From: Gammaproteobacteria bacterium
GTDB taxonomy: Bacteria; Pseudomonadota; Gammaproteobacteria; Steroidobacterales; Steroidobacteraceae
Assembly (NCBI GenBank): GCA_027366635.1
Contig: DAHXNE010000069.1
Coordinates: forward strand, 1 to 40,534
Reading direction: 5' to 3'
DNA: 40,534 nt
Made by a program: the position numbers and the translations under genes. Under the pieces are notes generated by a model, which was not told the origin of the DNA, ran no database searches, and was given only the letters and a program-made list of their open reading frames with translations. Every line of letters begins with the position of its first letter. Positions within the stretch are counted from its first letter, which is position 1. Positions 32,045 through 40,534 of this stretch are shown piece after piece.

Positions 32045-32842
32045 ATGGGATTTCTCTCGGGTAAGCGCGCCTTCATCGTCGGAGTGGCCTCGGAGCGCTC
32101 CATAGCCTGGGGCATCGCCCAGGCGCTGCACCGCGAGGGGGCCGAGCTGGCATTCTCGTACGTCAACGACAAGATGCGCGAGCGCGTCGAAACCCTGGCC
32201 GGCTCCATCGGCTCGCGCATCACGATGCCGCTCGATGTCACCGACGACGGGCAGATCGATGCGGCGTTCGCGCTGCTCAAGCGCGAGTGGGATGCTCTGG
32301 ACATTCTCGTGCACGCCGTGGCGTTCGCGCCGCGCGAGGGTGTCTCGGGCAGCTTCGTCGAGAATACGACCCGCGAGGCGTTCCGCATCGCGCACGATGT
32401 GTCGAGCTACAGCCTGACGGCGCTCGCCCGCGGCGCGGCGCCCCTGATGAGCGGCCGGGCCGGGGCGCTGCTCACCCTGTCATACCTCGGCGCGATGCGC
32501 TCGATCCCGAGCTACAACGTCATGGGTCTCGCCAAGGCGAGCCTGGAGGCCAACGTGCGCTTTCTGGCGGCCGACCTCGGGCCGCGCGGCATCCGGGTCA
32601 ACGGCATTTCCGCCGGTCCGATCAAGACGCTTGCGGCCGCGGGTATTGCCGGCTTTCGCAAGATGTTGAACCACGTAGCCGAAGTTGCGCCGCTGCGGCG
32701 CAACGTGACCCAGGAAGACGTGGGCAACGCCGCGGCCTTCCTGTGCTCCGACCTCGCCGCCGGGATCACCGGCGAGATCCTCTACGTCGACGGCGGCTTC
32801 AGCACCGTCGGGATGAGCTTTCCGTCCCAAACGGACGGCTGA
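32045..32842 (+). CDS. fabI: Enoyl-[acyl-carrier-protein] reductase (NADH)
   Basis: A 265-residue SDR enzyme that reduces trans-2-enoyl-ACP in the last step of each fatty-acid elongation cycle. [22 protein letters not shown] is the FabI-type NADH loop (V in place of N in VANxxSIAWGIA). [20 protein letters not shown] holds Y147, catalytic Y157 and K164. [17 protein letters not shown] is the substrate-loop region that triclosan-type inhibitors contact. ATG 32045 fits the family; the frame is open further upstream. Stop lies four bases from the convergent ppiD stop, leaving no space for a terminator. Confidence 0.95.
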   Translation: MGFLSGKRAFIVGVASERSIAWGIAQALHREGAELAFSYVNDKMRERVETLAGSIGSRITMPLDVTDDGQIDAAFALLKREWDALDILVHAVAFAPREGVSGSFVENTTREAFRIAHDVSSYSLTALARGAAPLMSGRAGALLTLSYLGAMRSIPSYNVMGLAKASLEANVRFLAADLGPRGIRVNGISAGPIKTLAAAGIAGFRKMLNHVAEVAPLRRNVTQEDVGNAAAFLCSDLAAGITGEILYVDGGFSTVGMSFPSQTDG

Positions 32843-32846
32843 TCCA

Positions 32847-34751
32847 CTACTGGAACGCGTGAGGATTCGTGCGCACCTTGGCGGTGTCACGCATCTGCCC
32901 CATGTAGGCCACCACGTCGCCATCGGCGTTGGCGCGCAGCAACTGCTGCAGCAGTGTGCGGCGCAGCAGCGGATTGACGTGTGAGGCGGTCCGCACCGCC
33001 ATCACGGCAAGCAGCACCGCCCCACCGTTGCTGAGGGCCTTCGCCTCGTACACCGGCCGACCTGCGGGCTTCGGCGCGGCGAACGCGAGCTGGCCAACGT
33101 CGGTGGGCACGGACGGATCGTCGCGGCCGATGAACGTTGCCGGCGCCGCTTTGAGTCCCAGCGCCTGCGCGACGCTCTGCAGGGACTTCCCGGCCCGCAC
33201 CGCGCGCCGGGCCGCCTCGGCAGCCGCGAGCGCGGCTTGGTTGGTACGGCGAGTCCGCAGAGCGGCCACGATGCCGGCCTTGACCTCGGCCAGCGGCTTG
33301 AGCTGCGGGCCGTGGTGTCCCAGAACCTTCACGATCACCATCCGGTCGTTGTCGAGGACGATGGGCCCGCCGAAGCTGCCTGCAGCCAGGGCCGCGCTAC
33401 CAAACACCAGGTTCTGCACCGACGGGGCCACACCGAGGGGCGGCGCGCCCGGGCCGTGCAGGAACTGCGGCACCGTGCCCGTGGTGAGGCCGTAGCGCTT
33501 GGCCAGCGCCGCGAGACTCGCGCCCGGGGTCTGCAGATCGTTCTGCAGGCTATCCTCGATGTGACCGAATCGACGGACCGCGAGGCGACGACGGAGCTGC
33601 GCCACGAGCTGCGACTTGACCGATGCGAATGGGCGGGTGTGGCGCGGCCGAATCCCATCCAGGCGGATGATCTGATAGCCGAACCGTGTCTTGACCGGGC
33701 CGGTGATGTCGCCAACCTTGGCGATGGCGAACAGCGCGCGCGTGAAAGTCTTGTCATAGCCGGCGCGGCTCATCCAACCGAGATTGCCGCCGTTGGCCGC
33801 CGAGCCCGGATCCTGCGAGTACTTCTTGGCCAGCGCCGCGAAATTCCGGCCCGCGCGGGCGAGCTGCGCAATATGCTCGGCCTTGCTCAAGGCGGTCTTG
33901 GGGTCCTTGCCGAGGGTGATCACGATGTCGCTGGCCTCGCGCCGCTGGGGCACCACGAAATGCGTGAGCTCCTTCTGGTATTGCGCTTGCAGGGCCGACG
34001 CGGAGATTTTCTGCCGGCGCTCGAGCTGCGCCAGCGTGAGTTGTCCATAACGCAGATCCACCGACTCCGGCAGCATGTACTCGGCCCGATGCGCGTGGTA
34101 ATAGGCTGCGATCGCCGCCGGCGGGATCGGCGCCGCGCTGGCGTAGCGCTTGGCCGGAAACAGCACGTATTGCACCTTGCGCTGCTGACTCTGCAGCCTC
34201 TGGGCGCGATCGATCTGCTCCGGCGTCAGGAAATCGGAGGAGCGGATACCGTCGAGGAGTTGATTGCTGCGCAGCTGACTCGCGATCTCCTGCTCGAACT
34301 GCGGCAGAGCAATGCCCGACTCGGCCAGCACGTCCTCGGCGGCCTGGGCCGAGTACTTCCCGTTCACCTGGAACTGCGGCACCTGGCGGATTGCCTCGAT
34401 CAGTTCCCCTTGAGTCACCCGGTAGCCGAGCTTCTGGGTACGCAGCTCCATGAGGGTGGTGCCGATCAGACCTTCCAGCACCTCGCTCTGCAGCTTTTTG
34501 CGCTGACTTGCCGACAGATTGGCGCCGTAGATCCGCGCGATCTGCGGCTGGTCGCGCAGCCAGGCGTTGCTCGCCTGCTGCAGCGTGATCGCATGACCAT
34601 CCACGACGGCCGCATCGGCGGCACTGCTGCCGAAATTGAGGTTCACGATGCCATAGGCACCCCAGGCCGAAAACACCAGCGCCAGGGCGCCGAGGATCGT
34701 GTACCAGAGCCACTTGTGGGTGGAGAGGCTGTCGGTGAGCTTCTGCAGCAT
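32847..34751 (-). CDS. ppiD: PpiD-like periplasmic folding chaperone (SurA_N/parvulin)
   Basis: A 634-residue inner-membrane-anchored chaperone. A short cytoplasmic start is followed by one membrane helix at about 13-36 (KWLWYTILGALALVFSAWGA). Then comes a SurA_N-like domain (about 40-200, including VDGHAITLQQASNAWL and YRVTQGELIEAI). A parvulin-type PPIase region covers about 270-370 with KKYSQDPGSAANGGNLGWM and RFGYQIIRLDGI. PpiD helps outer-membrane and secreted proteins fold as they leave the Sec translocon. Length matches the family. Convergent with fabI, with a 4-base gap. Confidence 0.9.
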   Translation of the reverse strand: MLQKLTDSLSTHKWLWYTILGALALVFSAWGAYGIVNLNFGSSAADAAVVDGHAITLQQASNAWLRDQPQIARIYGANLSASQRKKLQSEVLEGLIGTTLMELRTQKLGYRVTQGELIEAIRQVPQFQVNGKYSAQAAEDVLAESGIALPQFEQEIASQLRSNQLLDGIRSSDFLTPEQIDRAQRLQSQQRKVQYVLFPAKRYASAAPIPPAAIAAYYHAHRAEYMLPESVDLRYGQLTLAQLERRQKISASALQAQYQKELTHFVVPQRREASDIVITLGKDPKTALSKAEHIAQLARAGRNFAALAKKYSQDPGSAANGGNLGWMSRAGYDKTFTRALFAIAKVGDITGPVKTRFGYQIIRLDGIRPRHTRPFASVKSQLVAQLRRRLAVRRFGHIEDSLQNDLQTPGASLAALAKRYGLTTGTVPQFLHGPGAPPLGVAPSVQNLVFGSAALAAGSFGGPIVLDNDRMVIVKVLGHHGPQLKPLAEVKAGIVAALRTRRTNQAALAAAEAARRAVRAGKSLQSVAQALGLKAAPATFIGRDDPSVPTDVGQLAFAAPKPAGRPVYEAKALSNGGAVLLAVMAVRTASHVNPLLRRTLLQQLLRANADGDVVAYMGQMRDTAKVRTNPHAFQ

Positions 34752-35017
34752 GTCTTCGTGTGGCCGCGCCTGTTCGGCACGGTCCAGTCAATGGAAACGG
34801 CGAAGAATAGCAAATCCGAGTTCACCATCGGGCCTCTTAAGCAGGGACCTGCCGCGCTTAAATGCCCCGCTCCCGGTCCCGGCCTATTGCGCCCTCGATT
34901 TTAAAGCGCGGCAGCGCACCGGGCGTAAGCGGCCCGGGCGGTTCGAATCCCCGCGTAGCCGGAGATCCGGCTTTGGACCGCACGCCGCCCCCCCCGAACC
35001 GCTGGCTCATGTGCCGC
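34752..35017. other. Intergenic region upstream of ppiD, downstream of the MFS gene
   Basis: About 266 bases. It probably holds the ppiD promoter. A GGTTCGAATCCCC stretch at about 34936 resembles the T-arm of a tRNA but the stem does not pair and no acceptor or anticodon arm is present, so no tRNA is called. Confidence 0.4.
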
Positions 35018-36253
35018 TCACTCGGCCGGTTCCCCGCCGAAGACGACGCTCTTGGCTTCCCGGCCGACCAGGATCACCACCGCCAGCGCAATGGCGACGA
35101 TGCCGAGCGTCCAGGCGAGCACTGCGGCGAGGTTGCGCTCCTGGGGACCGGCCAGCGAGGATTGCAGCGGCGCGAGCAGCGCCATCGCGAAGTTGCCGAG
35201 CTGATAGGCGAAGGCGGGCAGCACCGCGCGCACGCCCGGCGGAGACAGCTCGTTCAGATGCGCCGGCACGATGCCCCAGGCGCCCTGGACCATGAACTGC
35301 ATCAGGAACGCCCCCAGCGCGAGCAGCGGCAGGCTCGGCGCATAGGTCCATAGCGGAATCACCGGCAGGGCGAGCAGCGCCGCGCACGCAATCGCCCGCC
35401 TGCGCCCGATGCGCTCGGAGAGCGCCCCGAAGACCACACCGCCGAACAACGCCCCGATATTCATCAGCATCAGCAGATCGTCGGCGCGCGCCGGACTCAA
35501 GCCACGCCGGATCAGCAGAAACGGCTTGTACAGATCCTGCGAGCCGTGGGAGAAGGCATTGAACAATGCCATCAGGAGGATCATGTACAGCAGCATCGGC
35601 GCGTTGCGGACGACGATCCGCCGCAACTCGCCGAACGAGGCCCGTCGGGCGGTCCGGCCCGCCAGCCAGACGGGCGACTCGCCGACACCGAGGCGGATGT
35701 ACAGCACCAGCAGCGCCGGCAGTGCGCCAATGACGAACAGCCCGCGCCAGCCCACGACCGCGAAGAACAGACGCGAGACCGCCGCGGCCAGCAGAAAGCC
35801 GAGCACGTAGCCCTCCTGCAGCAGTCCGGAGAACAAGCCGCGCCCTTCGGCCGGCAGCGTCTCGAACGCCAGCGCCGCGCCCACGCCCCACTCCCCGCCC
35901 ATGGCGAGCCCGAACAGTCCGCGCAGCGCCAGCAGGATGAGCAGATTCGGCGCAAACGCCGTGGCCAGCTCGATCACCGCGAAGGACAACACGTTCGCCA
36001 TCAAGATCGGCCGGCGGCCGTATTTCTCCGCCAGCCAGCCGAACAGCAGCGCCCCCACCGGCCGCATCGCCAGAGTCAGGGTGATGCCGAAGGCGACCGC
36101 GGTGAGGCTGGCGCGAAGGTCGGCGCTGATCGCCTTCAGCGACACGATGAAGATAAAGAAATCGAACGCATCGAGCGTCCAACCGCCGAGGGCCGCGAAG
36201 TACGCGTGGCGCTGCGCCCGAGTCAGGGCCGTGAAGTTGCGGATCAATTTCAT
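35018..36253 (-). CDS. MFS transporter, metabolite:H+ symporter type
   Basis: A 411-residue protein with about twelve hydrophobic helices. YFAALGGWTLDAFDFFIFIV is typical of the NanT/JEN/ShiA-like metabolite:H+ symporter group. LFGWLAEKYGRRPILMANV is MFS motif A in the loop after helix 2, and GEWGVGAALAFETLP follows. ISADLRASLTAVAF is also group-like. It should import a small acid (lactate-, sialate- or shikimate-like); the substrate cannot be told. Stands alone with no catabolic genes next to it. Confidence 0.85.
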   Translation of the reverse strand: MKLIRNFTALTRAQRHAYFAALGGWTLDAFDFFIFIVSLKAISADLRASLTAVAFGITLTLAMRPVGALLFGWLAEKYGRRPILMANVLSFAVIELATAFAPNLLILLALRGLFGLAMGGEWGVGAALAFETLPAEGRGLFSGLLQEGYVLGFLLAAAVSRLFFAVVGWRGLFVIGALPALLVLYIRLGVGESPVWLAGRTARRASFGELRRIVVRNAPMLLYMILLMALFNAFSHGSQDLYKPFLLIRRGLSPARADDLLMLMNIGALFGGVVFGALSERIGRRRAIACAALLALPVIPLWTYAPSLPLLALGAFLMQFMVQGAWGIVPAHLNELSPPGVRAVLPAFAYQLGNFAMALLAPLQSSLAGPQERNLAAVLAWTLGIVAIALAVVILVGREAKSVVFGGEPAE

Positions 36254-36572
36254 GCGCTCAGCCCCCGCCCGTTCGCTCTCCGGCGCCGCACGCCGACCAC
36301 CGCGCCTCGCACCGCCGCTCCCTCGCGAGCACCGCGCCCCCGCCCGATTATCTGCGACGACGGCGCGGGCCGCATCGGCTCATTGGAGCTGCGGCATCGC
36401 GGTGCGGCACGGACGCGGGGGGCCCGGCCGCCACCGCCCGCACACGGTCGTCCTGATGGCCGAGGGCGGCGCTGCGACTGTAGATCCCTGTGAGGGTTCA
36501 CGACGTCGCGGCAGGGGATGGCGGGCCGCGGCGGGGGATCAGGGAATTGGTCGCACCGCCCGTCCCGGCGCG
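36254..36572. other. Intergenic region between the two MFS genes
   Basis: About 319 bases, very GC-rich. Short frames on both strands are low-complexity arginine- and proline-rich and lack RBS or family features, so I see no supported gene. It probably holds the promoter of the first transporter on the minus strand. Confidence 0.45.
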
Positions 36573-38039
36573 CTACTCGACCGCCAAGCTAGCGGCATGC
36601 AGCGGATCGGGCTTGGCATGCAGGTCGTCCTTGCGCAGGAAAGAGAAGATCGCGCACAGCAGCGAGATGCCGACCAGAGTCGCCATGACCACGTGGAAGC
36701 CATCCATGAAGACCGGCTTGCTCGAGAACGCGAGCGCATCCGCGGACTTGTGCACGTTGGCACTGCCGCCCGCATCGGCACCGCTGATCGCGACGAACAG
36801 CATGCCCGAGATGTCCACGCCGAGGATGACGCCGATGGAGCGCATCATGTTGAGCAGCCCGCCGGTCACGCCGAGCTGGTCACGCGGCGTCGCCGCCATG
36901 GTCGCGCGGTTGTTGGCGGGGGTGAAGAAACCGAGGCCGGCCCCGAGAACGATCATGTCGAAGATGAGCAAATCCGGCCGGGAGGTGCCCGGCGCGAAGA
37001 TGAGCAGGAAGGAGCCAATGCCGAGCAGTACCGAGCCACTGACGACGAACTTGCGCGAGCCGAAACGATCGCACGCCCGGCCGATGAACGGCGCGATGAG
37101 GGCCATCGAGAACGGGATCGCCGTCAGCATGATCCCGGCACGCGCGGCGCTGTATTGCAGCACCTGCTCGAAATAGAACGGCAGCAGGAACAAGGCGGCG
37201 AACAGCACGTAATAGGCCAGCAGAGCCGTGATGTTGCCCGCGGCGATCGTATAGCTGCGGAACAGTTTCAGATTGATGGTCGGGTGGCTGACCCGCAGTT
37301 CCGTAAAGACGAACGCCGCGAGGCAGAGGATGCCCAAGACCAGCTCCACCTGAACGGCGGGGGCGGACCACCCGACCGTGCCCGCGGTGTTCACCGCCAA
37401 CACACAGCCCATGAGGCCGATGGTGAGCAGGCCGCTGCCGATATAGTCGAGCGTCATGCCTTCGCTGCGCCGATGGTATCGGGGCAGAATGTAGCGGGCC
37501 GCGATCGCGCCGGCGATTCCGATCGGCACGTTGACGTAGAAGATGAACCGCCAGCTCGCGAACGTGATGAGCATGGCGCCGACGAACGGCCCCAGAGCCA
37601 TCGCCAGCCCCTGGAGCGCGGCCTGGGCCCCGAGCGCTCGGCCCAGTTGCCGGCTGCGGAACACTTGCGTGATGAGCGCCACGGAGTTGGCCTGCAGCAG
37701 AGCCGCGCCCACCGCCTGCAGACAACGCGCGAGGATCAGGGTGTCGATGCCGGGCGCCACGCCGCACAGCGCCGAGCCGACCACGAAGATCCCGAAGCCG
37801 ATGTTGTACAGCAGGCTGCGGCCGAAGATATCGGCAATGCGCCCGACGATCGGCAAGGCGATGGCCAGCACGATCATGTACGCGATGGACACCCACTCGA
37901 CGAGCGCCAGGGTCGTGCTGAACTCCTTCTTGATCGTCGGCAGCGCGATATTGACGATGGTGACATCGAGCGCCGACATCGTTGCGCCGATGAGCACGAC
38001 CGAGAGAACGGCCCACTGCCAACGGCCGCGCCCCTTCAT
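36573..38039 (-). CDS. MFS drug efflux transporter, DHA2 (EmrB/QacA-type, 14 helices)
   Basis: A 488-residue protein with about fourteen hydrophobic helices. SALDVTIVNIALPTI is the D1-type motif at the end of helix 1. GRIADIFGRSLLYNIGFGIF is motif A, and ALGPFVGAMLITFASWRFIF holds motif C of drug/H+ antiporters. It should export hydrophobic toxic compounds using proton influx. There is no emrA-like adaptor gene beside it, so it may work alone. ATG 38039 is used. No TetR or MarR regulator is visible next to it. Confidence 0.88.
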   Translation of the reverse strand: MKGRGRWQWAVLSVVLIGATMSALDVTIVNIALPTIKKEFSTTLALVEWVSIAYMIVLAIALPIVGRIADIFGRSLLYNIGFGIFVVGSALCGVAPGIDTLILARCLQAVGAALLQANSVALITQVFRSRQLGRALGAQAALQGLAMALGPFVGAMLITFASWRFIFYVNVPIGIAGAIAARYILPRYHRRSEGMTLDYIGSGLLTIGLMGCVLAVNTAGTVGWSAPAVQVELVLGILCLAAFVFTELRVSHPTINLKLFRSYTIAAGNITALLAYYVLFAALFLLPFYFEQVLQYSAARAGIMLTAIPFSMALIAPFIGRACDRFGSRKFVVSGSVLLGIGSFLLIFAPGTSRPDLLIFDMIVLGAGLGFFTPANNRATMAATPRDQLGVTGGLLNMMRSIGVILGVDISGMLFVAISGADAGGSANVHKSADALAFSSKPVFMDGFHVVMATLVGISLLCAIFSFLRKDDLHAKPDPLHAASLAVE

Positions 38040-38870
38040 GGCGGTCCAGCCCGAAGCGCTGCGGGCAAGAAAATCGCGATCATGGACGCGGTAGGCCTCG
38101 CCTGCGACGATATGCCCGATGCGGCCTGATCAAAGTGATGCCGGAACGCGCGCGCCGACCGAGAGCGGTTCGATTCAGCCGCGCAAGCGCCGTCGGGAGC
38201 CTCGGCGGATGGACGGGAAAGATTTCGCGGCGCCGCCGCTTGCCCCGCCACCTCTGCGCCGACACGCCTCAGCAGGCGGTGTCTCGCGCCCACGGACCGC
38301 TCGGCGGGGGTCGCTCCCGTGCGTTGGACGTCACGCTCCAAGAGCGTCGGCCCCACGATCTCGAGCGCAAGTACCGCGGCAATACCGGGCTGCGCGCCGG
38401 ACTTCGGGCTCATCGCGTCACAGCGGACAATTTTGGTTCAGCCTACGCTCGTGCAAGACTCGTCGCATCGCGTGGCTGCCACGGCCGGACGTCCATGGCG
38501 TTGCGGTCACGGCGCAGTGAACGCCATACGCGGCGACTACAGAATCGGACATCATGTCTCCCGCAAAACCTGAAACAGTTAATTTCCTATTATCGATCTC
38601 TAAGAGTTCGGCGCGCAAGCGCCGGCTACGGCGAGCGCTGGGCGGACTCGATCGGGTAATCCCCGCCGGCGGCACGAGACTGCCGGGAGCGACACGGCGC
38701 GCGCAATCACGCCACGTTCAGGCCATCGACACATCGGCTCTCACGACAGCGGCGCGCGCCTGGGCCCGAGGAAATCCGCCACCGTCGAGTTCAAGCAGCG
38801 ACATACCCGTGAATCGCCGCTCATTCGAGCGACGCCTGGCGGCATGAGCCATGCCGGGAATCCTCGCCCT
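38040..38870. other. Long intergenic stretch without a convincing gene
   Basis: About 830 bases. Several overlapping frames exist on both strands, none with a recognisable domain or clear start context. A short AT-rich patch around 38548-38601 stands out in the GC-rich background. The region may be a decayed gene or contain the promoter of the DHA2 transporter gene (start 38039). Confidence 0.45.
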
Positions 38871-38887
38871 TCAGACCAGGGAGGCAG

Positions 38888-39694
38888 TCAACGACGCTCC
38901 CACTTCAAAGCCGCTGCGATTCCCGCCTGAGCCAGAGGCGCCATGACAGCGTAACCGGCCGGCGACGGATGGACGCCGTCCGGACTTAGAGAGCGCTTCA
39001 GTCCCCCCGCCGCATTCTTCATCACGGCGTAGTAATTCACGTAGACGTAATGGTGTTTGGCGGCATAGGCCTGGATCCAGCGGTTCAGGGCGACGATCCG
39101 CCGCGCCGGATTGGGCACCTGTGGGTGCCACCAGTAGTGGACGGTCGGCAGCAGCGAGCACAGCACCACCGCGATACCGTTGGCCCTGCCCAACTGAGCC
39201 ATCGACTCCAGGTTGCCTTCGACCTGGCTCAAGGTCACCGGGCCGGCATTGCCGGCCAGATCGTTGGTGCCGCCGAGGATCACAACCACCTTGGGATGCA
39301 GATCGATGACGTCCTGGCGGAAACGGACCAGCATCTGCGCGGTGGTCTGCCCGCTGATGCCGCGGTTGATATAGGGCTTGCCGGGGAAGGACTTGTGCAA
39401 ATTCCAGCCCTCCGTGATCGAATCTCCGAGGAAAACGACCCGATCGGTGCCCGGCGCCGGCGGGCCCAGACGCCGATCCGCCGCCCGGAAGTGCGCGAGG
39501 TCGGCGAAATCCACCAGCAGGTTGTGATCGAAGTTGGCCCAGTACGTGCCGGACTGCCACGCCGGAGCGGTGAGCACGAGCGGCGCGTGCGTCTTCGGCG
39601 GCCTGGCGGGAAGTTTCATCGCCAGCGCCGATAGTGATATGCCCAACGCGGCGAGCGCCGCCAACACCACTGTCAACCGTTTACGCATTGCCAT
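38888..39694 (-). CDS. Secreted SGNH/GDSL-type hydrolase
   Basis: A 268-residue protein with an N-terminal signal peptide (LTVVLAALAALGISLSALA, residues about 7-25). VVFLGDSITEGW (block I) holds nucleophile S92. INRGISGQTTAQM is block II (G), and ILGGTNDLAGN block III (N). SPDGVHPSPAGYAVM is block V with D239 and H242. These are all four SGNH blocks. It probably hydrolyses ester bonds, for example acetyl groups on polysaccharides, in the periplasm or outside the cell. It is followed by a CE15-like esterase on the same strand, 221 bases away, suggesting a shared role on plant or surface polysaccharide. Substrate not shown. Confidence 0.87.
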   Translation of the reverse strand: MAMRKRLTVVLAALAALGISLSALAMKLPARPPKTHAPLVLTAPAWQSGTYWANFDHNLLVDFADLAHFRAADRRLGPPAPGTDRVVFLGDSITEGWNLHKSFPGKPYINRGISGQTTAQMLVRFRQDVIDLHPKVVVILGGTNDLAGNAGPVTLSQVEGNLESMAQLGRANGIAVVLCSLLPTVHYWWHPQVPNPARRIVALNRWIQAYAAKHHYVYVNYYAVMKNAAGGLKRSLSPDGVHPSPAGYAVMAPLAQAGIAAALKWERR

Positions 39695-39915
39695 GTCCCC
39701 TCGGGTCTGTCTGGTCGCGTCACTATACGACCTTCAAAGTTGAATCGAAAGCGTGTTGGTCCCGCGCGATGCATGTCTCGGCACCGCCATGCTCCGGGAC
39801 CGTGACGCCGCACAGCGGCATCGGCCCGCAGTGCGCCGGCCCCGGCGAGCGGCGGCCGCGCCGCGCGATCTCCCGGCGGCGGACCTGTTCGGCTCGAGCC
39901 CGCAACAGCCGACAC

Positions 39916-40534
39916 TCACTTGCCGGTCGCAAACACCCGGGCCGCGAACTTGATGAAGGACGGCCAGTTCGGCGCGGGCGTGTGGCCATACGGCTGGCGG
40001 CGAAACACCGCGTACCTGGAGCCGACCAGCGTGTTCACCGGCGGGTACGGCGTATGGATTCCAAGCCCCTTCTCGCCATACATCTTCCAGGCCGGACTCG
40101 CCGCGGCCTCCGCCATGAACATCCCGCGCGGGTCCTGCCAGGCGTCGCCCGGAATCGCGCAGGCCGGATGCATGATCAGTGAGCCGGCGCCGATAAAGAT
40201 CGCCCGCGGCGCCACCAGCGCGATGAGCTCCTGGCTGTCCACCGGCATGTCGTTGGCCGTATGGCCCGGCGATGCATAGCGCAGGAAATTGCCGTCGAAC
40301 CACTGAAACTCCGTCACTGAGGCGAGGCTGCCGAGATTTTCGCCGTAATTGCGCCGATACAGGTCCGCGCCCCCCTTGCCCGAGGACGAGATGTAGCCCA
40401 CGGCGATACGCGGATCGTAGGCGAGCGCCAGCAACGCGGCCTTGCCATCGCGGGAATGCCCCATCACGCCGATCCGATGCGGATCGACCGCAGGATCCGT
40501 ATCGAGGTAGTCGACCGTGCGGTCGATGGCCCAC
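39916..40534 (-). CDS. CE15-like (glucuronoyl esterase-type) alpha/beta hydrolase, C-terminal part
   Basis: The reading frame runs to the window edge, so the N-terminus is missing. About 205 residues are visible. WAIDRTVDYLDTDPAVDP leads to RIGVMGHSRDGKAALLAL, where GHSRxGK is the nucleophile elbow typical of CE15 esterases. GKGGADLYRRNYGENLGSLA and APRAIFIGAGS follow. FRRQPYGHTPAPNWPSFIKF carries the probable catalytic His. CE15 enzymes cleave glucuronoyl esters linking lignin to xylan; relatives act on other acids. Substrate here is unknown. The chain ends at FATGK (stop 39918-39916). Confidence 0.75.
   Translation of the reverse strand, partial: WAIDRTVDYLDTDPAVDPHRIGVMGHSRDGKAALLALAYDPRIAVGYISSSGKGGADLYRRNYGENLGSLASVTEFQWFDGNFLRYASPGHTANDMPVDSQELIALVAPRAIFIGAGSLIMHPACAIPGDAWQDPRGMFMAEAAASPAWKMYGEKGLGIHTPYPPVNTLVGSRYAVFRRQPYGHTPAPNWPSFIKFAARVFATGK

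Noticed and set aside
34925..34965. tRNA-like GGTTCGAATCCCC sequence
   Set aside because: The T-arm stem does not pair and no D-arm, anticodon arm or acceptor stem can be folded around it.
35901..38129. A 742-codon plus-strand frame across the two MFS genes
   Set aside because: It is the antisense of clear membrane transporters, is low-complexity and charged, and has no domain.
38135..38847. Overlapping frames on both strands in the 38-39 kb gap
   Set aside because: Arginine/serine-rich, no motif, no start context; typical of GC-rich non-coding DNA.

Overview
The window reads as chromosomal DNA of a high-GC gammaproteobacterium. The anchors are housekeeping genes in a gammaproteobacterial arrangement: mltD divergent from a YafS-like methyltransferase - rnhA - dnaQ block, then fabI convergent with ppiD. 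A complete ADP-L-glycero-D-manno-heptose pathway points to an LPS-bearing outer membrane. I cannot name the genus from sequence alone.

Layout. (1) 1-1.2 kb: an IS66-type transposase cut by the window edge, preceded by a frameshifted D12/Dam-type adenine methylase. (2) 1.3-7.65 kb: an AT-richer surface-polysaccharide cassette with three GT4 glycosyltransferases, an O-antigen ligase/polymerase-like protein and a Wzz-type chain-length protein, plus an IS3-type transposase scar at 5.0-5.3 kb. (3) 7.7-10.7 kb: a very large outer-membrane polysaccharide export (OPX) protein with about six SLBB domains. (4) 11-17.7 kb: an accessory block with two small related proteins (one coiled-coil and membrane-anchored), a HipBA toxin-antitoxin pair, a SWIM zinc-finger protein with a SNF2 helicase, and a truncated nuclease-like gene. 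(5) 17.8-19.2 kb: an AT-rich methyltransferase followed by transposase debris. (6) 19.4-30.0 kb: about 10.5 kb of tightly packed minus-strand genes, read from the right: methyltransferase, rnhA, dnaQ, a DegT-family aminotransferase, gmhA, hldA, hldD, hldC, gmhB, then rfbA, rfbC, rfbD and rfbB. (7) 30.1-34.8 kb: mltD, fabI and ppiD. (8) 35-40.5 kb: two MFS transporters, a secreted SGNH hydrolase and the C-terminal part of a CE15-like esterase.

How it fits together. The rfb genes make dTDP-L-rhamnose and the heptose genes make ADP-heptose for LPS core. The left cassette probably assembles and polymerises a glycan that uses such sugars, and the Wzz-like and OPX proteins set its length and export it. 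The AT-rich segments lie next to transposase remnants, which suggests horizontally acquired, serotype-like modules inside a GC-rich backbone. No initiating glycosyltransferase, Wzx flippase or Wzc-type kinase is visible in the window.

Nothing here is demonstrably a wholly new system. The parts that most deserve checking are the methylase/IS66 unit, the 11-17.7 kb block with its DUF1640-like pair beside HipBA and SNF2/SWIM, and the oversized OPX protein.
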